11,406 nt of DNA, from assembly GCA_902493755.1 (NCBI GenBank), contig CABURF010000015.1:1-11406 (forward strand), read 5' to 3'. The position numbers and the translations under genes were made by a program. Below, one piece after another: positions 1 to 7,037 of this stretch (position 1 is its first letter; each line of letters starts with the position of its first letter). Below the pieces are notes generated by a model that saw nothing but the letters and a program-made list of their open reading frames with translations, was not told the origin of the DNA and did no database searches. This DNA comes from an uncultured Coriobacteriia bacterium. Its GTDB lineage: Bacteria; Actinomycetota; Coriobacteriia; Coriobacteriales; QAMH01.

Positions 1-836
1 AGTGCCATAAGCAACGTGGGCAGGAAGATCTCGGCGACCTCCTCGTCGATGAGAATGCTCTCGCAGGCATTGCAGACACCGGGGCGCTGCGTCTTCGCGT
101 TCATGATGATGGGCTCGACATAGGCGGGGTCGGCCTGCTTGTGAATGTAGACATGGCAATTGCCCGTGCCCGTCTCGATAACGGGAACGGTCGCGTTCTT
201 CACGCAGTGCTGGATGAGGCCGGCGCCACCACGCGGAATGAGCACGTCAACCAAGCCGGCGAGGCTCATAAGCTCGTCGGTTGCCTCGCGGCCTGGATCC
301 TCGATGCTCTGAATGCAGTCAACGGGCAGGCCGGCACTGGCTGCTGCCTCCGCAAGAACGTGCGAGATGGTAAGACAGGAGCGCTGTGCCAAGCTACCAC
401 CGCGCAGAATGCAAGCATTGCCCGTCTTGATGCATAGGCCAGCGGCATCGGCAGTGACGTTGGGGCGCGCCTCGTAGATCATCGCGACGACTCCAAGCGG
501 CACGCGATACTTGATCATGCGTAGCCCGTTATAGAGCTCGCTTCCCTCGAGGACTTCGCCGAGCACCTCGGGCTGCGCAGCAACCTGTCGCAAACCGTCG
601 GCAATGCCGTCGATACGTTCATGTGAGAGCATGAGACGGTCAAGCAGCGGATCGGGCGTACCCTTCTCGCGCGCGGCGTTCATATCGGCTTCGTTCGCCT
701 CGAGAATTTGCGCTGCCTGCGCAACAAGCGCGTCGGCCATCTTGTTGAGCGCGTCGCAGCGTTGCGATGAACTCGTCTGCGCCAGCTCGCGCGATGCGAT
801 GCGCGCCCTCTTCGCCTTCTCCAGTGCCTCGCCCAT
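1..836 (-). CDS. proA: glutamate-5-semialdehyde dehydrogenase (gamma-glutamyl phosphate reductase), 3'-truncated by the window edge
   Basis: This enzyme reduces gamma-glutamyl phosphate to glutamate-5-semialdehyde with NADPH, the second step of proline synthesis in the cytoplasm. About 280 residues are visible and the C-terminal third lies outside the window. Family landmarks are the VPLGVVAMIYEARPNVTADA block, LIPRGGAGLI, and NAKTQRPGVCNACE, where the first Cys after RPGV is the expected catalytic thiol. Two starts are possible. ATG at 884 adds 16 residues, has no clear ribosome binding site and sits inside a perfect TATAAT (883-888). ATG at 836 lies downstream of AGGAGAAAGGG and gives an N-terminus (MGEALEKAKRARIAS) that lines up with the start of known ProA proteins, so I prefer 836. 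The gene follows whiA by 12 nt if 884 is used or 60 nt if 836 is used. Its usual partner proB is not visible. Identity is secure; the start is not. Confidence 0.93.
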   Translation of the reverse strand, partial: MGEALEKAKRARIASRELAQTSSSQRCDALNKMADALVAQAAQILEANEADMNAAREKGTPDPLLDRLMLSHERIDGIADGLRQVAAQPEVLGEVLEGSELYNGLRMIKYRVPLGVVAMIYEARPNVTADAAGLCIKTGNACILRGGSLAQRSCLTISHVLAEAAASAGLPVDCIQSIEDPGREATDELMSLAGLVDVLIPRGGAGLIQHCVKNATVPVIETGTGNCHVYIHKQADPAYVEPIIMNAKTQRPGVCNACESILIDEEVAEIFLPTLLMA

Positions 837-882
837 GTGCCGTGCCCTTTCTCCTGCAGTCCCTTGCTTTTGCGTTTCAGCC

Positions 883-888
883 ATTATA
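883..888 (-). promoter_or_regulatory. candidate -10 box for proA (TATAAT)
   Basis: A perfect TATAAT on the minus strand lies in the short gap after the whiA stop. Transcription from it would begin near 875, downstream of the ATG at 884 and upstream of the ATG at 836. No convincing -35 hexamer lies 16-18 nt upstream; a TTGACG is present but 22 nt away. It may give proA its own promoter in addition to read-through from whiA. Confidence 0.35.
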
Positions 889-896
889 CGGGAGCG

Positions 897-1823
897 TCAG
901 CTCTCTTCCTCGTCAATCATTGCCGCGATGCGCCGCATGCGATGATAGACCGCGCTCTTCGACAGCGGCGGATCAGCAAGCTCGCCAAGCTCCTTGACCG
1001 AAGCATCGGGATGCTTGATACGCAGCAAGGCGACCTCGCGCAGCGACGCGGGAATCGCTTCGATACCCTTCTGGGCCACAAGGCGCCGTATGCACTCGAT
1101 TTGCCGCAACGAAGCCTTCGTGCTTTTGACCTGGTTGGCGATCTCGGCGTTGACACGACGATTTGTGTCGTTTCTCACCGACTTGATAACACGCGCGTTC
1201 TCGATGGTGAGCGCACCTTGATGCGCACCCACAAACGCGAGGAAGGCGATGATCTGCTCGATGCCCTTAATGTAGATTGCGTACATATTGTGACGACGAA
1301 TGTAACGTGCCTTGATGCCATGATCGCGCATGAGCTCAAGACAGGCCGCGATAAGCTCCTCGGACGGCCCCGCCAGCTCGAAATGGAAGGCACCGCGCGG
1401 GTCGGCAATATAGCCGCCACCAAGGAAAGCGCCCCGCAGATAGGCGCCGGCACAGCAAGCGTTTTCGACGAGCTCGGGACGTATGCCGCCCTCAAAGCCC
1501 TCATCACCGAGAATGCCCATGTCGCGCAGGGCGTCGGTAAGTCCAACCTGCGGCGGCACGGTTATGAGATAGTTATGCGTCTTGTGCAAAATGCTGCGGC
1601 GCACCGTGAGGTTGGTGGCAAGGTCGTAGACACTGTGGAGCAAGCGAATCGCCGTGCGCGCAACGCTCGCTGTCTCGGTCGCGAGCTCGAGACGCGGACC
1701 CTCGCCACTAATGGAGAGCGTGCCTTCGATGCGGATGAGTGCGGAAAGCTCGGCACGGTCGCAGCGCGAGCACGCAGGTTCGATACGAGACAGCTCGTCT
1801 TTCACCTCTGACGTGAATGACAC
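897..1823 (-). CDS. whiA: WhiA, DNA-binding sporulation/cell-division regulator (DUF199 family)
   Basis: A 308-residue WhiA homologue of usual family length. It has an N-terminal LAGLIDADG-homing-endonuclease-like part, with a diagnostic AYLRGAFLGGGYIADPR stretch at residues 127-143. The NDTNRRVNAEIANQV segment at about 218-232 links to a C-terminal helix-turn-helix at about 258-300, which includes LREVALLRIKHPDASVKELG and LSKSAVYHRMRR. In Streptomyces WhiA is a transcription factor for sporulation septation; in Bacillus it affects cell division. The family is not a nuclease. The start is GTG at 1823, because the AGGAGGTG at 1832-1839 is ideally spaced and the resulting MSFTSEVKDEL matches the family N-terminus. 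Its first 22 nt overlap the end of yvcK, which suggests translational coupling. Confidence 0.96.
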   Translation of the reverse strand: MSFTSEVKDELSRIEPACSRCDRAELSALIRIEGTLSISGEGPRLELATETASVARTAIRLLHSVYDLATNLTVRRSILHKTHNYLITVPPQVGLTDALRDMGILGDEGFEGGIRPELVENACCAGAYLRGAFLGGGYIADPRGAFHFELAGPSEELIAACLELMRDHGIKARYIRRHNMYAIYIKGIEQIIAFLAFVGAHQGALTIENARVIKSVRNDTNRRVNAEIANQVKSTKASLRQIECIRRLVAQKGIEAIPASLREVALLRIKHPDASVKELGELADPPLSKSAVYHRMRRIAAMIDEEES

Positions 1824-2839
1824 GCCGCCAGCACCTCCTGAAACGCCTTGGCAAGCTTCTCACGATCGTGCCAAGTGGGGCGTACCGGATCGACGAGGTC
1901 ACGCACCATGGGTTGCACACCAAGCTCCATAACCCTTCCCACCGTCTCATTGCTTGCCTCCACATGGGCAAGCTTGCCAGCCCTACGCCCCTTCGTGTAC
2001 TTGCGCGCATCGGAGTAATCGGTGATGGCGGGAAAAACGCCACTCGCCATTGGGCTCGTCTCGGAATTGCGATGAATGAGCGCGATGTCGAGCAGGCCGC
2101 GCATGCCATGACGAAGAAGCGCGTCGACATAATCGTAGCAGTTCATGCCCCAGGTCTCACCTTGCATGTCAGCAAGCGAGCACACAAAGAGCGTGCAAGC
2201 CGGATCGTTCTCGCGCTCGTGCGCCTCGCGGATTGCGTCGACGACGCCGGGAACGAGCAAGTTGGGAATGATCGAGGTGAACAGCGATCCTGGCCCGAGC
2301 ACGATGAAGTTGGCTTCGCGGATGACACGCAGCGCCGAGGGATATGCCTGCGCATCGGCAGGATGCAACGAAACGTAACGCATGCTGCAATCGGCATCGC
2401 TGATGACAGCCTGACCCTCGAGCTCGGTGCCATCATTGGTAAGGCCGTAAAGACTCACATCATGCAGCGTTGAGGGGTACACATGCCCACGCGCCTCGAT
2501 GAGCCCCTCGCACACGCGAATAGCATCGGGAAAGGAATTGGTCTCGTCTGCGATAGCCGTGAGAATGAGGTTACCGAGCGAGTGATTGTCGAGATAGTCG
2601 AAGCGATGGCGAAACGCACGCGCGAGTATGCCCTCATAGTTGGCCGACATCGCGCTGATGCACTTGCGGATATCGCCCGGCGGTATCACACCGCCGCGTT
2701 CACGCAGGATGCCCGTCGAGCCGCCATCATCGACCATGGCGACGACCGAGGAGACCTTGCAGCCCATGTCGAGCAGCGTGCGGATGGAGGCAGGTGCGCC
2801 CGTGCCACCACCTATGACTACGGCATTCGTTCGATTCAT
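1802..2839 (-). CDS. yvcK: YvcK/GlmR-type CofD-like regulator of carbon and cell-wall flux
   Basis: A 345-residue protein of the CofD/UPF0052 family. Landmarks are VVIGGGTGAPASIRTLL (residues 8-23), AMVDDGGSTGILRE (34-47), PPGDIRKC (53-60), HSLGNLILTAI (86-96) and LGPGSLFTSIIPNLL (181-195). In Bacillus, Listeria and Mycobacterium, members (YvcK, GlmR, CuvA) bind UDP-sugars and steer carbon into peptidoglycan precursors. They are needed for growth on gluconeogenic carbon. True CofD transfers 2-phospholactate in F420 synthesis, but the position between rapZ and whiA identifies the YvcK branch. The ATG at 2839 has AGGAGG with a tight 4-nt spacer. The gene follows rapZ by 8 nt and overlaps whiA by 22 nt. 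Confidence 0.95.
   Translation of the reverse strand: MNRTNAVVIGGGTGAPASIRTLLDMGCKVSSVVAMVDDGGSTGILRERGGVIPPGDIRKCISAMSANYEGILARAFRHRFDYLDNHSLGNLILTAIADETNSFPDAIRVCEGLIEARGHVYPSTLHDVSLYGLTNDGTELEGQAVISDADCSMRYVSLHPADAQAYPSALRVIREANFIVLGPGSLFTSIIPNLLVPGVVDAIREAHERENDPACTLFVCSLADMQGETWGMNCYDYVDALLRHGMRGLLDIALIHRNSETSPMASGVFPAITDYSDARKYTKGRRAGKLAHVEASNETVGRVMELGVQPMVRDLVDPVRPTWHDREKLAKAFQEVLAACHSRQR
1824..1839 (-). promoter_or_regulatory. strong ribosome binding site setting the GTG start of whiA inside yvcK
   Basis: AGGAGGTG (minus strand, 1839-1832) lies 8 nt before the GTG at 1823. It is within the final codons of yvcK, whose stop TGA is at 1804-1802. Ribosomes finishing yvcK would therefore sit on the whiA start. 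This supports GTG over later in-frame starts. Confidence 0.8.
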
Positions 2840-2842
2840 GGG

Positions 2843-2850
2843 ACCTCCTA
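2843..2850 (-). promoter_or_regulatory. yvcK ribosome binding site fused to the rapZ stop codon
   Basis: The minus strand reads TAGGAGGTCCC followed by the yvcK ATG. The TAG is the rapZ stop (2850-2848) and its last two bases form the start of AGGAGG. Termination of rapZ thus occurs on the yvcK Shine-Dalgarno, consistent with coupled translation of the two genes. Confidence 0.7.
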
Positions 2851-3765
2851 ATTGACCTCGGCAAGCGCCAGGTCACGATGGGCGATGTTGACGTGATAGC
2901 CCGCCTGCGAGAGGTGCTGACCAGTCATGGTGGCAAGTGCAACGCTGCGATGCTGGCCACCCGTGCAGCCCACACCGATAGTGAGGTACTGCTTGCCCTC
3001 TTGGATGTAGCCGGGAATGATTTCATCGAGCAGGGCATACCATCGCTCGAGAAAACGCCTGGTCTCGGGCTGCTCGAGCACGAATTCAGAAACCTCATGG
3101 TCGAGTCCCGTCTTGGTACGCAGCTCTTTGTCATAGTACGGATTGGGAAGGAAGCGCACATCGATGACGATGTCGGCGTCGATGGGTGCGCCGTGCTTGA
3201 AGCCGAAGGAGTAGACCGAGATATGCATCTCGTCGATATCATTCTCGGACGCAAAGAGCGCACGAATCTTAGCACGCGTCTCCTGGGGGCGCGTAACGCT
3301 TGTGTCGAGCACGTAATCGGCTTGCGCGCGCGCCTCATCGAGTAGCTCACGCTCCTTGCGAATGCCATCGAGAATTGACATGTCGCCCTCGCAAAGCGGA
3401 TGGCGACGCCGCGTCGCCTTGTAACGATTCAACAGTTGCTCATCTGTCGAATCGAGGAAGAGTACTTTGGTGGTGATTCCCATCTCGTCAAGTCTGTCAA
3501 GCTCACGAGCCAGCTCGGGGAAGAACTCCTTGGCGCGCAAATCGCAGACAACGGCAAGCTTTCGCGAGGAGCCGACGTTAAGGCCAGCGAGACTCACGAG
3601 GTTAAGAAGCAGCGAAGGCGGCAGATTGTCAATGCAGAAGTAACCAAGGTCCTCGAAGGTATGCATGGCCTCGGTGCGGCCCGCACCAGACATACCGGTA
3701 ATGACGATGAGGTCGGGACCAAGCATCGAAGGGCTGGGCTCTTCGACAACGTCTTGCTGAGTCAT
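2848..3765 (-). CDS. rapZ: RapZ/YvcJ-family nucleotide-binding protein
   Basis: A 305-residue P-loop protein of the RapZ (YvcJ, UPF0042) family. The Walker A at residues 24-31 is GMSGAGRT, with Arg where most P-loops have Lys. Next come FEDLGYFCIDNLPPSLL (37-53), LAVVCDLR (70-77), the RRRHPL block, and a C-terminal GCTGGQHRSVALA (266-278) typical of the family. In E. coli RapZ is an RNA-binding adaptor that delivers the sRNA GlmZ to RNase E and senses glucosamine-6-phosphate. In Gram-positive bacteria YvcJ binds and hydrolyses nucleotides and its target is unclear, so I do not claim sRNA control here. The ATG at 3765 has GGGGAG about 4 nt upstream. It is the first gene of the rapZ-yvcK-whiA run, behind the candidate promoter at 3800-3830. 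Confidence 0.95.
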   Translation of the reverse strand: MTQQDVVEEPSPSMLGPDLIVITGMSGAGRTEAMHTFEDLGYFCIDNLPPSLLLNLVSLAGLNVGSSRKLAVVCDLRAKEFFPELARELDRLDEMGITTKVLFLDSTDEQLLNRYKATRRRHPLCEGDMSILDGIRKERELLDEARAQADYVLDTSVTRPQETRAKIRALFASENDIDEMHISVYSFGFKHGAPIDADIVIDVRFLPNPYYDKELRTKTGLDHEVSEFVLEQPETRRFLERWYALLDEIIPGYIQEGKQYLTIGVGCTGGQHRSVALATMTGQHLSQAGYHVNIAHRDLALAEVN

Positions 3766-3799
3766 GAGACTCCCCTTTATTGAAATTGCAGGAACTCAC

Positions 3800-3830
3800 A
3801 GTATACCGCGAGTAAATGGCGTTATGTCAT
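3800..3830 (-). promoter_or_regulatory. candidate sigma70-type promoter for rapZ-yvcK-whiA(-proA)
   Basis: On the minus strand ATGACA (3830-3825) and TATACT (3805-3800) are separated by 19 nt, slightly long for a sigma70 promoter. Transcription would start about 28 nt before the rapZ ATG, leaving room for the GGGGAG ribosome binding site. This is the only long gap upstream of the cluster, so a promoter here is expected. Confidence 0.45.
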
Positions 3831-3865
3831 CTCGACTGGAGGCGCGCTTTGCGTCGACGGTCGCT

Positions 3866-3962
3866 TCCCGACAGCCCGCTTCGCGGTCTTTACAGCGCGC
3901 TCCCTTAGACCTCCGCTTCGCAGCTTGTCTACGCGCAAACCGTCACGTTTTAGCTGTCGGGA
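3866..3962 (-). other. possible structured region after uvrC (10-bp inverted repeat with internal repeats)
   Basis: A perfect 10-bp inverted repeat, TCCCGACAGC (3866-3875) and GCTGTCGGGA (3953-3962), brackets 77 nt. On the minus strand its first arm covers the last uvrC codons. Inside are two direct copies of CCGCTTCGC (3876-3884 and 3913-3921), the first forming a CCGC-TTC-GCGG mini-hairpin, and short GGTCT/AGACC complements. No T-run follows, so it is not a standard intrinsic terminator. It could be an RNA structure at the uvrC 3' end or upstream of the rapZ promoter. Function unknown. Confidence 0.3.
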
Positions 3963-5878
3963 CTATGCTCGGCATCGAAGTCGAGGATGACCGCGTAGAG
4001 ATCCTCGGCGACCTGCTTGGGAATGCCGGGCACGGCCTCGATTTCCTCGAGGCTCGCCTCACGCATGCGTTTGACACTGCCAAAGTGCTTGAGCAGCTGC
4101 TTGCGACGTTTGGGGCCTAGCCCCGGCACGTCATCGAGAATGGAAGCAACCATACCCTTGTCGCGCAGTTCTCGATGGAAGGTAATCGCAAAGCGGTGCG
4201 CTTCGTCGCGCACGTGCTTGACGAGGTAAAGCGAGGGGCTTCCGCTTGGCAGCACCACAGGGCCCGTGTCATCCCAAGGCACGTAGAGCTCTTCGTCCTT
4301 CTTGGCCAGGCCCGCCATGGGGATGTCGAGGCCGAGCTCGGATAGCTCGTTGATAGCAGCCGTGAGCTGCGGCTTGCCACCATCGAGAATGAGCAAGTCA
4401 GGACGTGAGCCAAAGCGCTCGTCGGCCATGCGCTCGGGCGCATAGCGACGACGTAGCACCTCGCTCATCATGGCAAAATCGTTTGCCTCTCCATATTCTT
4501 TGCGAATCTTGAAGCGACGATACTGCGACTTATCGGGCTTGCCATTGGTGAAGACGACCATCGATGCGACGGAGTAGTTGCCGTGGATGGTAGAGATATC
4601 GAAACATTCGATGCGCATAGGTGGCTCGGGCAACGCAAGAGCGCTTTCGAGCTGCAGCAATGCAAGATCGAGACGTTCCTCATCGTAGCGAGTGCGCATC
4701 TTATGACGCATGAGCGCGTGCTTGGCGTTGAGCGCCGCAAGCTCGAGCAGCTGATTGCGTTCGCCACGCTCGGGCACGACCACGTGCACCTTTGCACCAT
4801 GCGGGCTCGCGAGACGTTCGGTAAGCCACTGCTCAAGCGGCCGTGTCACCTCTTCGGGCAGTGATGCAGCGATGATAACCTCGTGTGGAAGCTCGGTTGT
4901 CTGGTCATAGTATCTGGAAAGGAACTGGCCCACGAGGTCTGCCTCGGGCACGTTGAGGCCCTTGTCGAGGACGAAATCGTTGCTAATGATGATTCGACCG
5001 TTTCGCACGACGAAGACATGCGCCGCCGCAATCGTCTCTTCGCGGAAGAAGCCGATGACGTCGATGTTGAGCGGACGCGAAAGCACAGCTTTCTGCTTCT
5101 CCTGTAGTGCCTTGATAGCCTCGAGGCGATCGCGTGCGCGTGCGGCATGCTCGAAGTCGAGTTCAGCCGCCGCCTCCTTCATCTCGGTCTCGAGCTCCCC
5201 CACGAACTCATCGCGCTCACCAGCCAGAAAACGCTCCACACGGGCAACGAGCGGTGCGTACTCCTCGGGCGTGATAGCCGCGCAACAAGGGCCCGTCCCC
5301 TTGCCAATGTGGTAGGCGAAGCAGGCTTTATCGTCGGGCGTGGGCCATCTACCTGCCTCGATCATGCGTGTCATCTTGCGATATTGCTCGCAGGATACGG
5401 CACAAATCGGCACGATACGCCGCACGGTATCGATGGTTTCGCGAGCTGCACGCGCATCGGTGTAGGGTCCGAAGTAGCGCGTGCCGCTCTTGTGCTTCTC
5501 GCGCGTGAACTTGATGGCCGGATACGCAGCGCTCTTGGTGATGGCGATGAAGGGATAGCTCTTGTTGTCACGGTAGTCGACGTTGAAGGGCGGATTATAT
5601 TGCTGGATGAGGTTCTTCTCGAGGACGAGCGATTCGGTCTCGTTGTTCACCACGACATAGTCGAAGGACGCGACCTGTTCCATCATGAACGGAATCTTGA
5701 GCCGTTCGTCTTGGCCCGACACGTATTGCATCATGCGTGCACGCAAATCGACTGCCTTGCCAACGTAGAGAATCTCACCTTGAGCGTTCTTCCAAAGATA
5801 GCAGCCAGGAGCCTCGGGCACGCTCTTCAGCTGCTCGCGCAGGTCGGGTGCGGGGTTATTGTCCGCGTTGCTCGTCAT
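3950..5878 (-). CDS. uvrC: UvrC, nuclease subunit of UvrABC nucleotide excision repair
   Basis: UvrC makes the 3' and 5' incisions around a lesion loaded by UvrA and UvrB. The 642-residue protein has the full domain order. The GIY-YIG nuclease is at about 20-100 (YLW at 27-29, YVGKAVDLRAR at 38-48, TESLVLEKNLIQQY). A UVR motif that meets UvrB follows at about 225-260. The RNase H-like nuclease has FDIS (D427), LILDGG (D499) and DEAHRF (H561), and tandem helix-hairpin-helix motifs lie at about 580-635 (VPGLGPKRRKQLL, VPGIPKQVAEDL). The Cys-rich segment at 159-199 departs from the usual pattern. I chose ATG at 5878: GAGG lies 6 nt upstream and the protein begins just before the GIY-YIG domain. 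An ATG at 5938 would add 20 unfamiliar residues deep inside the upstream gene. The start overlaps that gene by 23 nt. Confidence 0.97.
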   Translation of the reverse strand: MTSNADNNPAPDLREQLKSVPEAPGCYLWKNAQGEILYVGKAVDLRARMMQYVSGQDERLKIPFMMEQVASFDYVVVNNETESLVLEKNLIQQYNPPFNVDYRDNKSYPFIAITKSAAYPAIKFTREKHKSGTRYFGPYTDARAARETIDTVRRIVPICAVSCEQYRKMTRMIEAGRWPTPDDKACFAYHIGKGTGPCCAAITPEEYAPLVARVERFLAGERDEFVGELETEMKEAAAELDFEHAARARDRLEAIKALQEKQKAVLSRPLNIDVIGFFREETIAAAHVFVVRNGRIIISNDFVLDKGLNVPEADLVGQFLSRYYDQTTELPHEVIIAASLPEEVTRPLEQWLTERLASPHGAKVHVVVPERGERNQLLELAALNAKHALMRHKMRTRYDEERLDLALLQLESALALPEPPMRIECFDISTIHGNYSVASMVVFTNGKPDKSQYRRFKIRKEYGEANDFAMMSEVLRRRYAPERMADERFGSRPDLLILDGGKPQLTAAINELSELGLDIPMAGLAKKDEELYVPWDDTGPVVLPSGSPSLYLVKHVRDEAHRFAITFHRELRDKGMVASILDDVPGLGPKRRKQLLKHFGSVKRMREASLEEIEAVPGIPKQVAEDLYAVILDFDAEHSPDS

Positions 5879-7016
5879 GACGCGCCTCGTGTTCGGGGTC
5901 GATGCCCTCGGTGTCGTATATGACATCACCGCGCCCATGGCGCTGACGCACCGGATGGAAAAGGCCGATCTTGTACACGATAATGGCTGAGGCGATGAGC
6001 AGGAGAATGAAGATCACCATCTTGGCCGTCCCGCCGAGCACCCACATGAGCAAGGTGCCGACGCAGAGAACAGCCGTCCACAGATAGATAAGCAGAACCG
6101 CCTTGCGCTGCGAATAGCCACGCAGCAGCAGACGATGATGGATATGACCGGCGTCGGGCGTAGCAATAGATTCGTGCTTGCGCAGACGACGCACGATGGC
6201 CGCAGCAGTGTCGATAATGGGAACGAGTGCCACGATGACGGGGACTATAAGCAGCGTAATCGAGAGCAAACGCGTCGTGCCGACAAGCGAGACCGACCCA
6301 AGAAGCAAGCCGAGGAGCATGGATCCCGAATCCCCCATGAAGATGCTTGCCGGATAGAAGTTGTAGATGAGGAAGGCGCCAGCAACGGCAGCCGTGATGG
6401 CCGCAAGCAGTGCGGCCTCCGTCTGCTGCAAGGTCATGAACATGATAAAGAGCGTGATGGCCGCCATGCCCGTGATACCTGCAGCCAGGCCATCGAGACC
6501 GTCGATAAGGTTAATGATGTTGATGAAGCAAACGAGGTATATGACCGTAATGGGATAGGCCCAGAGCCCGAAGTCGATGACGGCCGAGGAGCCCGGAATC
6601 TGGAACGCATGCAAAATAGTTCCTGTGCCCGCAATGATGCAGGAGGCAAACAGCTGTCCGAGAAACTTCACGCCCGGGCCAAGACTGCGCACATCATCGA
6701 TGATGCCCACGATGACGATGACCGCAAGGCCGATGAGCACGCCAAGCGACCTGATGTTAACCTCGCCTGGGATATAGAGAGGACCATGCCAGAAGCCCAC
6801 ACGCTCGCCAATGTATTCGATAACAATGGCGACGAGCAAGCCGCCGAACATAGCGACTCCGCCCAGACGCGGCACGGTGCGACGATTGACGCGGCGCGGT
6901 CCTGGCTCGTCAACAATGCCGCGCGCAATGGCAAAGCGCCTGACAGGAGGAACAAAAGCGGCTGTCGCGGCAAAGGCGATGGCGAAGATCAGCAAGTAGT
7001 GTATCCACGTTTGCAT
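5856..7016 (-). CDS. WecA/TagO-family undecaprenyl-phosphate N-acetylhexosaminyl 1-phosphate transferase
   Basis: An integral membrane enzyme of 386 residues from the polyprenyl-phosphate sugar-1-phosphate transferase superfamily. It would move a sugar phosphate, probably GlcNAc-1-P from UDP-GlcNAc, to undecaprenyl phosphate and so start a cell-envelope glycopolymer. Superfamily motifs appear in order: NRRTVPRLGGVAMFGG (44-59), the Asp pair IIDD (105-108), INLIDGLDGLAAG (168-180), FMGDSGS (226-232) and HIHHRLLLRG (291-300). About ten hydrophobic segments are visible, and the C-terminal 35 residues are hydrophilic and presumably cytosolic. HIHHR favours WecA/TagO over MraY; the exact polymer cannot be told, as no other envelope genes are nearby. 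There is no clear ribosome binding site before the ATG at 7016, but TATACT ends 7 nt upstream, so the mRNA may be leaderless. It lies 21 nt after pheA and overlaps uvrC by 23 nt. Confidence 0.92.
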   Translation of the reverse strand: MQTWIHYLLIFAIAFAATAAFVPPVRRFAIARGIVDEPGPRRVNRRTVPRLGGVAMFGGLLVAIVIEYIGERVGFWHGPLYIPGEVNIRSLGVLIGLAVIVIVGIIDDVRSLGPGVKFLGQLFASCIIAGTGTILHAFQIPGSSAVIDFGLWAYPITVIYLVCFINIINLIDGLDGLAAGITGMAAITLFIMFMTLQQTEAALLAAITAAVAGAFLIYNFYPASIFMGDSGSMLLGLLLGSVSLVGTTRLLSITLLIVPVIVALVPIIDTAAAIVRRLRKHESIATPDAGHIHHRLLLRGYSQRKAVLLIYLWTAVLCVGTLLMWVLGGTAKMVIFILLLIASAIIVYKIGLFHPVRQRHGRGDVIYDTEGIDPEHEARHDEQRGQ

Positions 7017-7023
7017 GCGGCTA

Positions 7024-7029
7024 AGTATA
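7024..7029 (-). promoter_or_regulatory. candidate -10 box (TATACT) placed for leaderless transcription of the transferase gene
   Basis: TATACT on the minus strand ends exactly 7 nt before the ATG at 7016, so initiation would fall on or next to the start codon. No Shine-Dalgarno is seen in the 21-nt pheA-transferase gap, which fits a leaderless transcript. No good -35 is visible. The alternative is coupled translation from pheA. Confidence 0.35.
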
Positions 7030-7037
7030 CGGCATTC

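Noticed and set aside
837..1811. 324-residue plus-strand open frame opposite whiA
   Set aside because: It is the antisense shadow of a well-identified WhiA, has low-complexity Arg/Ala-rich composition, no ribosome binding site and no recognisable motif.
3766..3949. tRNA or small protein gene in the uvrC-rapZ gap
   Set aside because: No cloverleaf, TTCGA loop or CCA end could be assembled, and no minus-strand frame with a ribosome binding site was found.
5147..5923. 258-residue plus-strand open frame opposite uvrC
   Set aside because: It lies wholly antisense to conserved UvrC coding sequence and shows no domain or start signal.
5879..5938. Upstream ATG at 5938 giving a 662-residue UvrC
   Set aside because: The extra 20 residues match no UvrC N-terminus, fall deeper inside the transferase gene, and the ATG at 5878 has a proper GAGG ribosome binding site.
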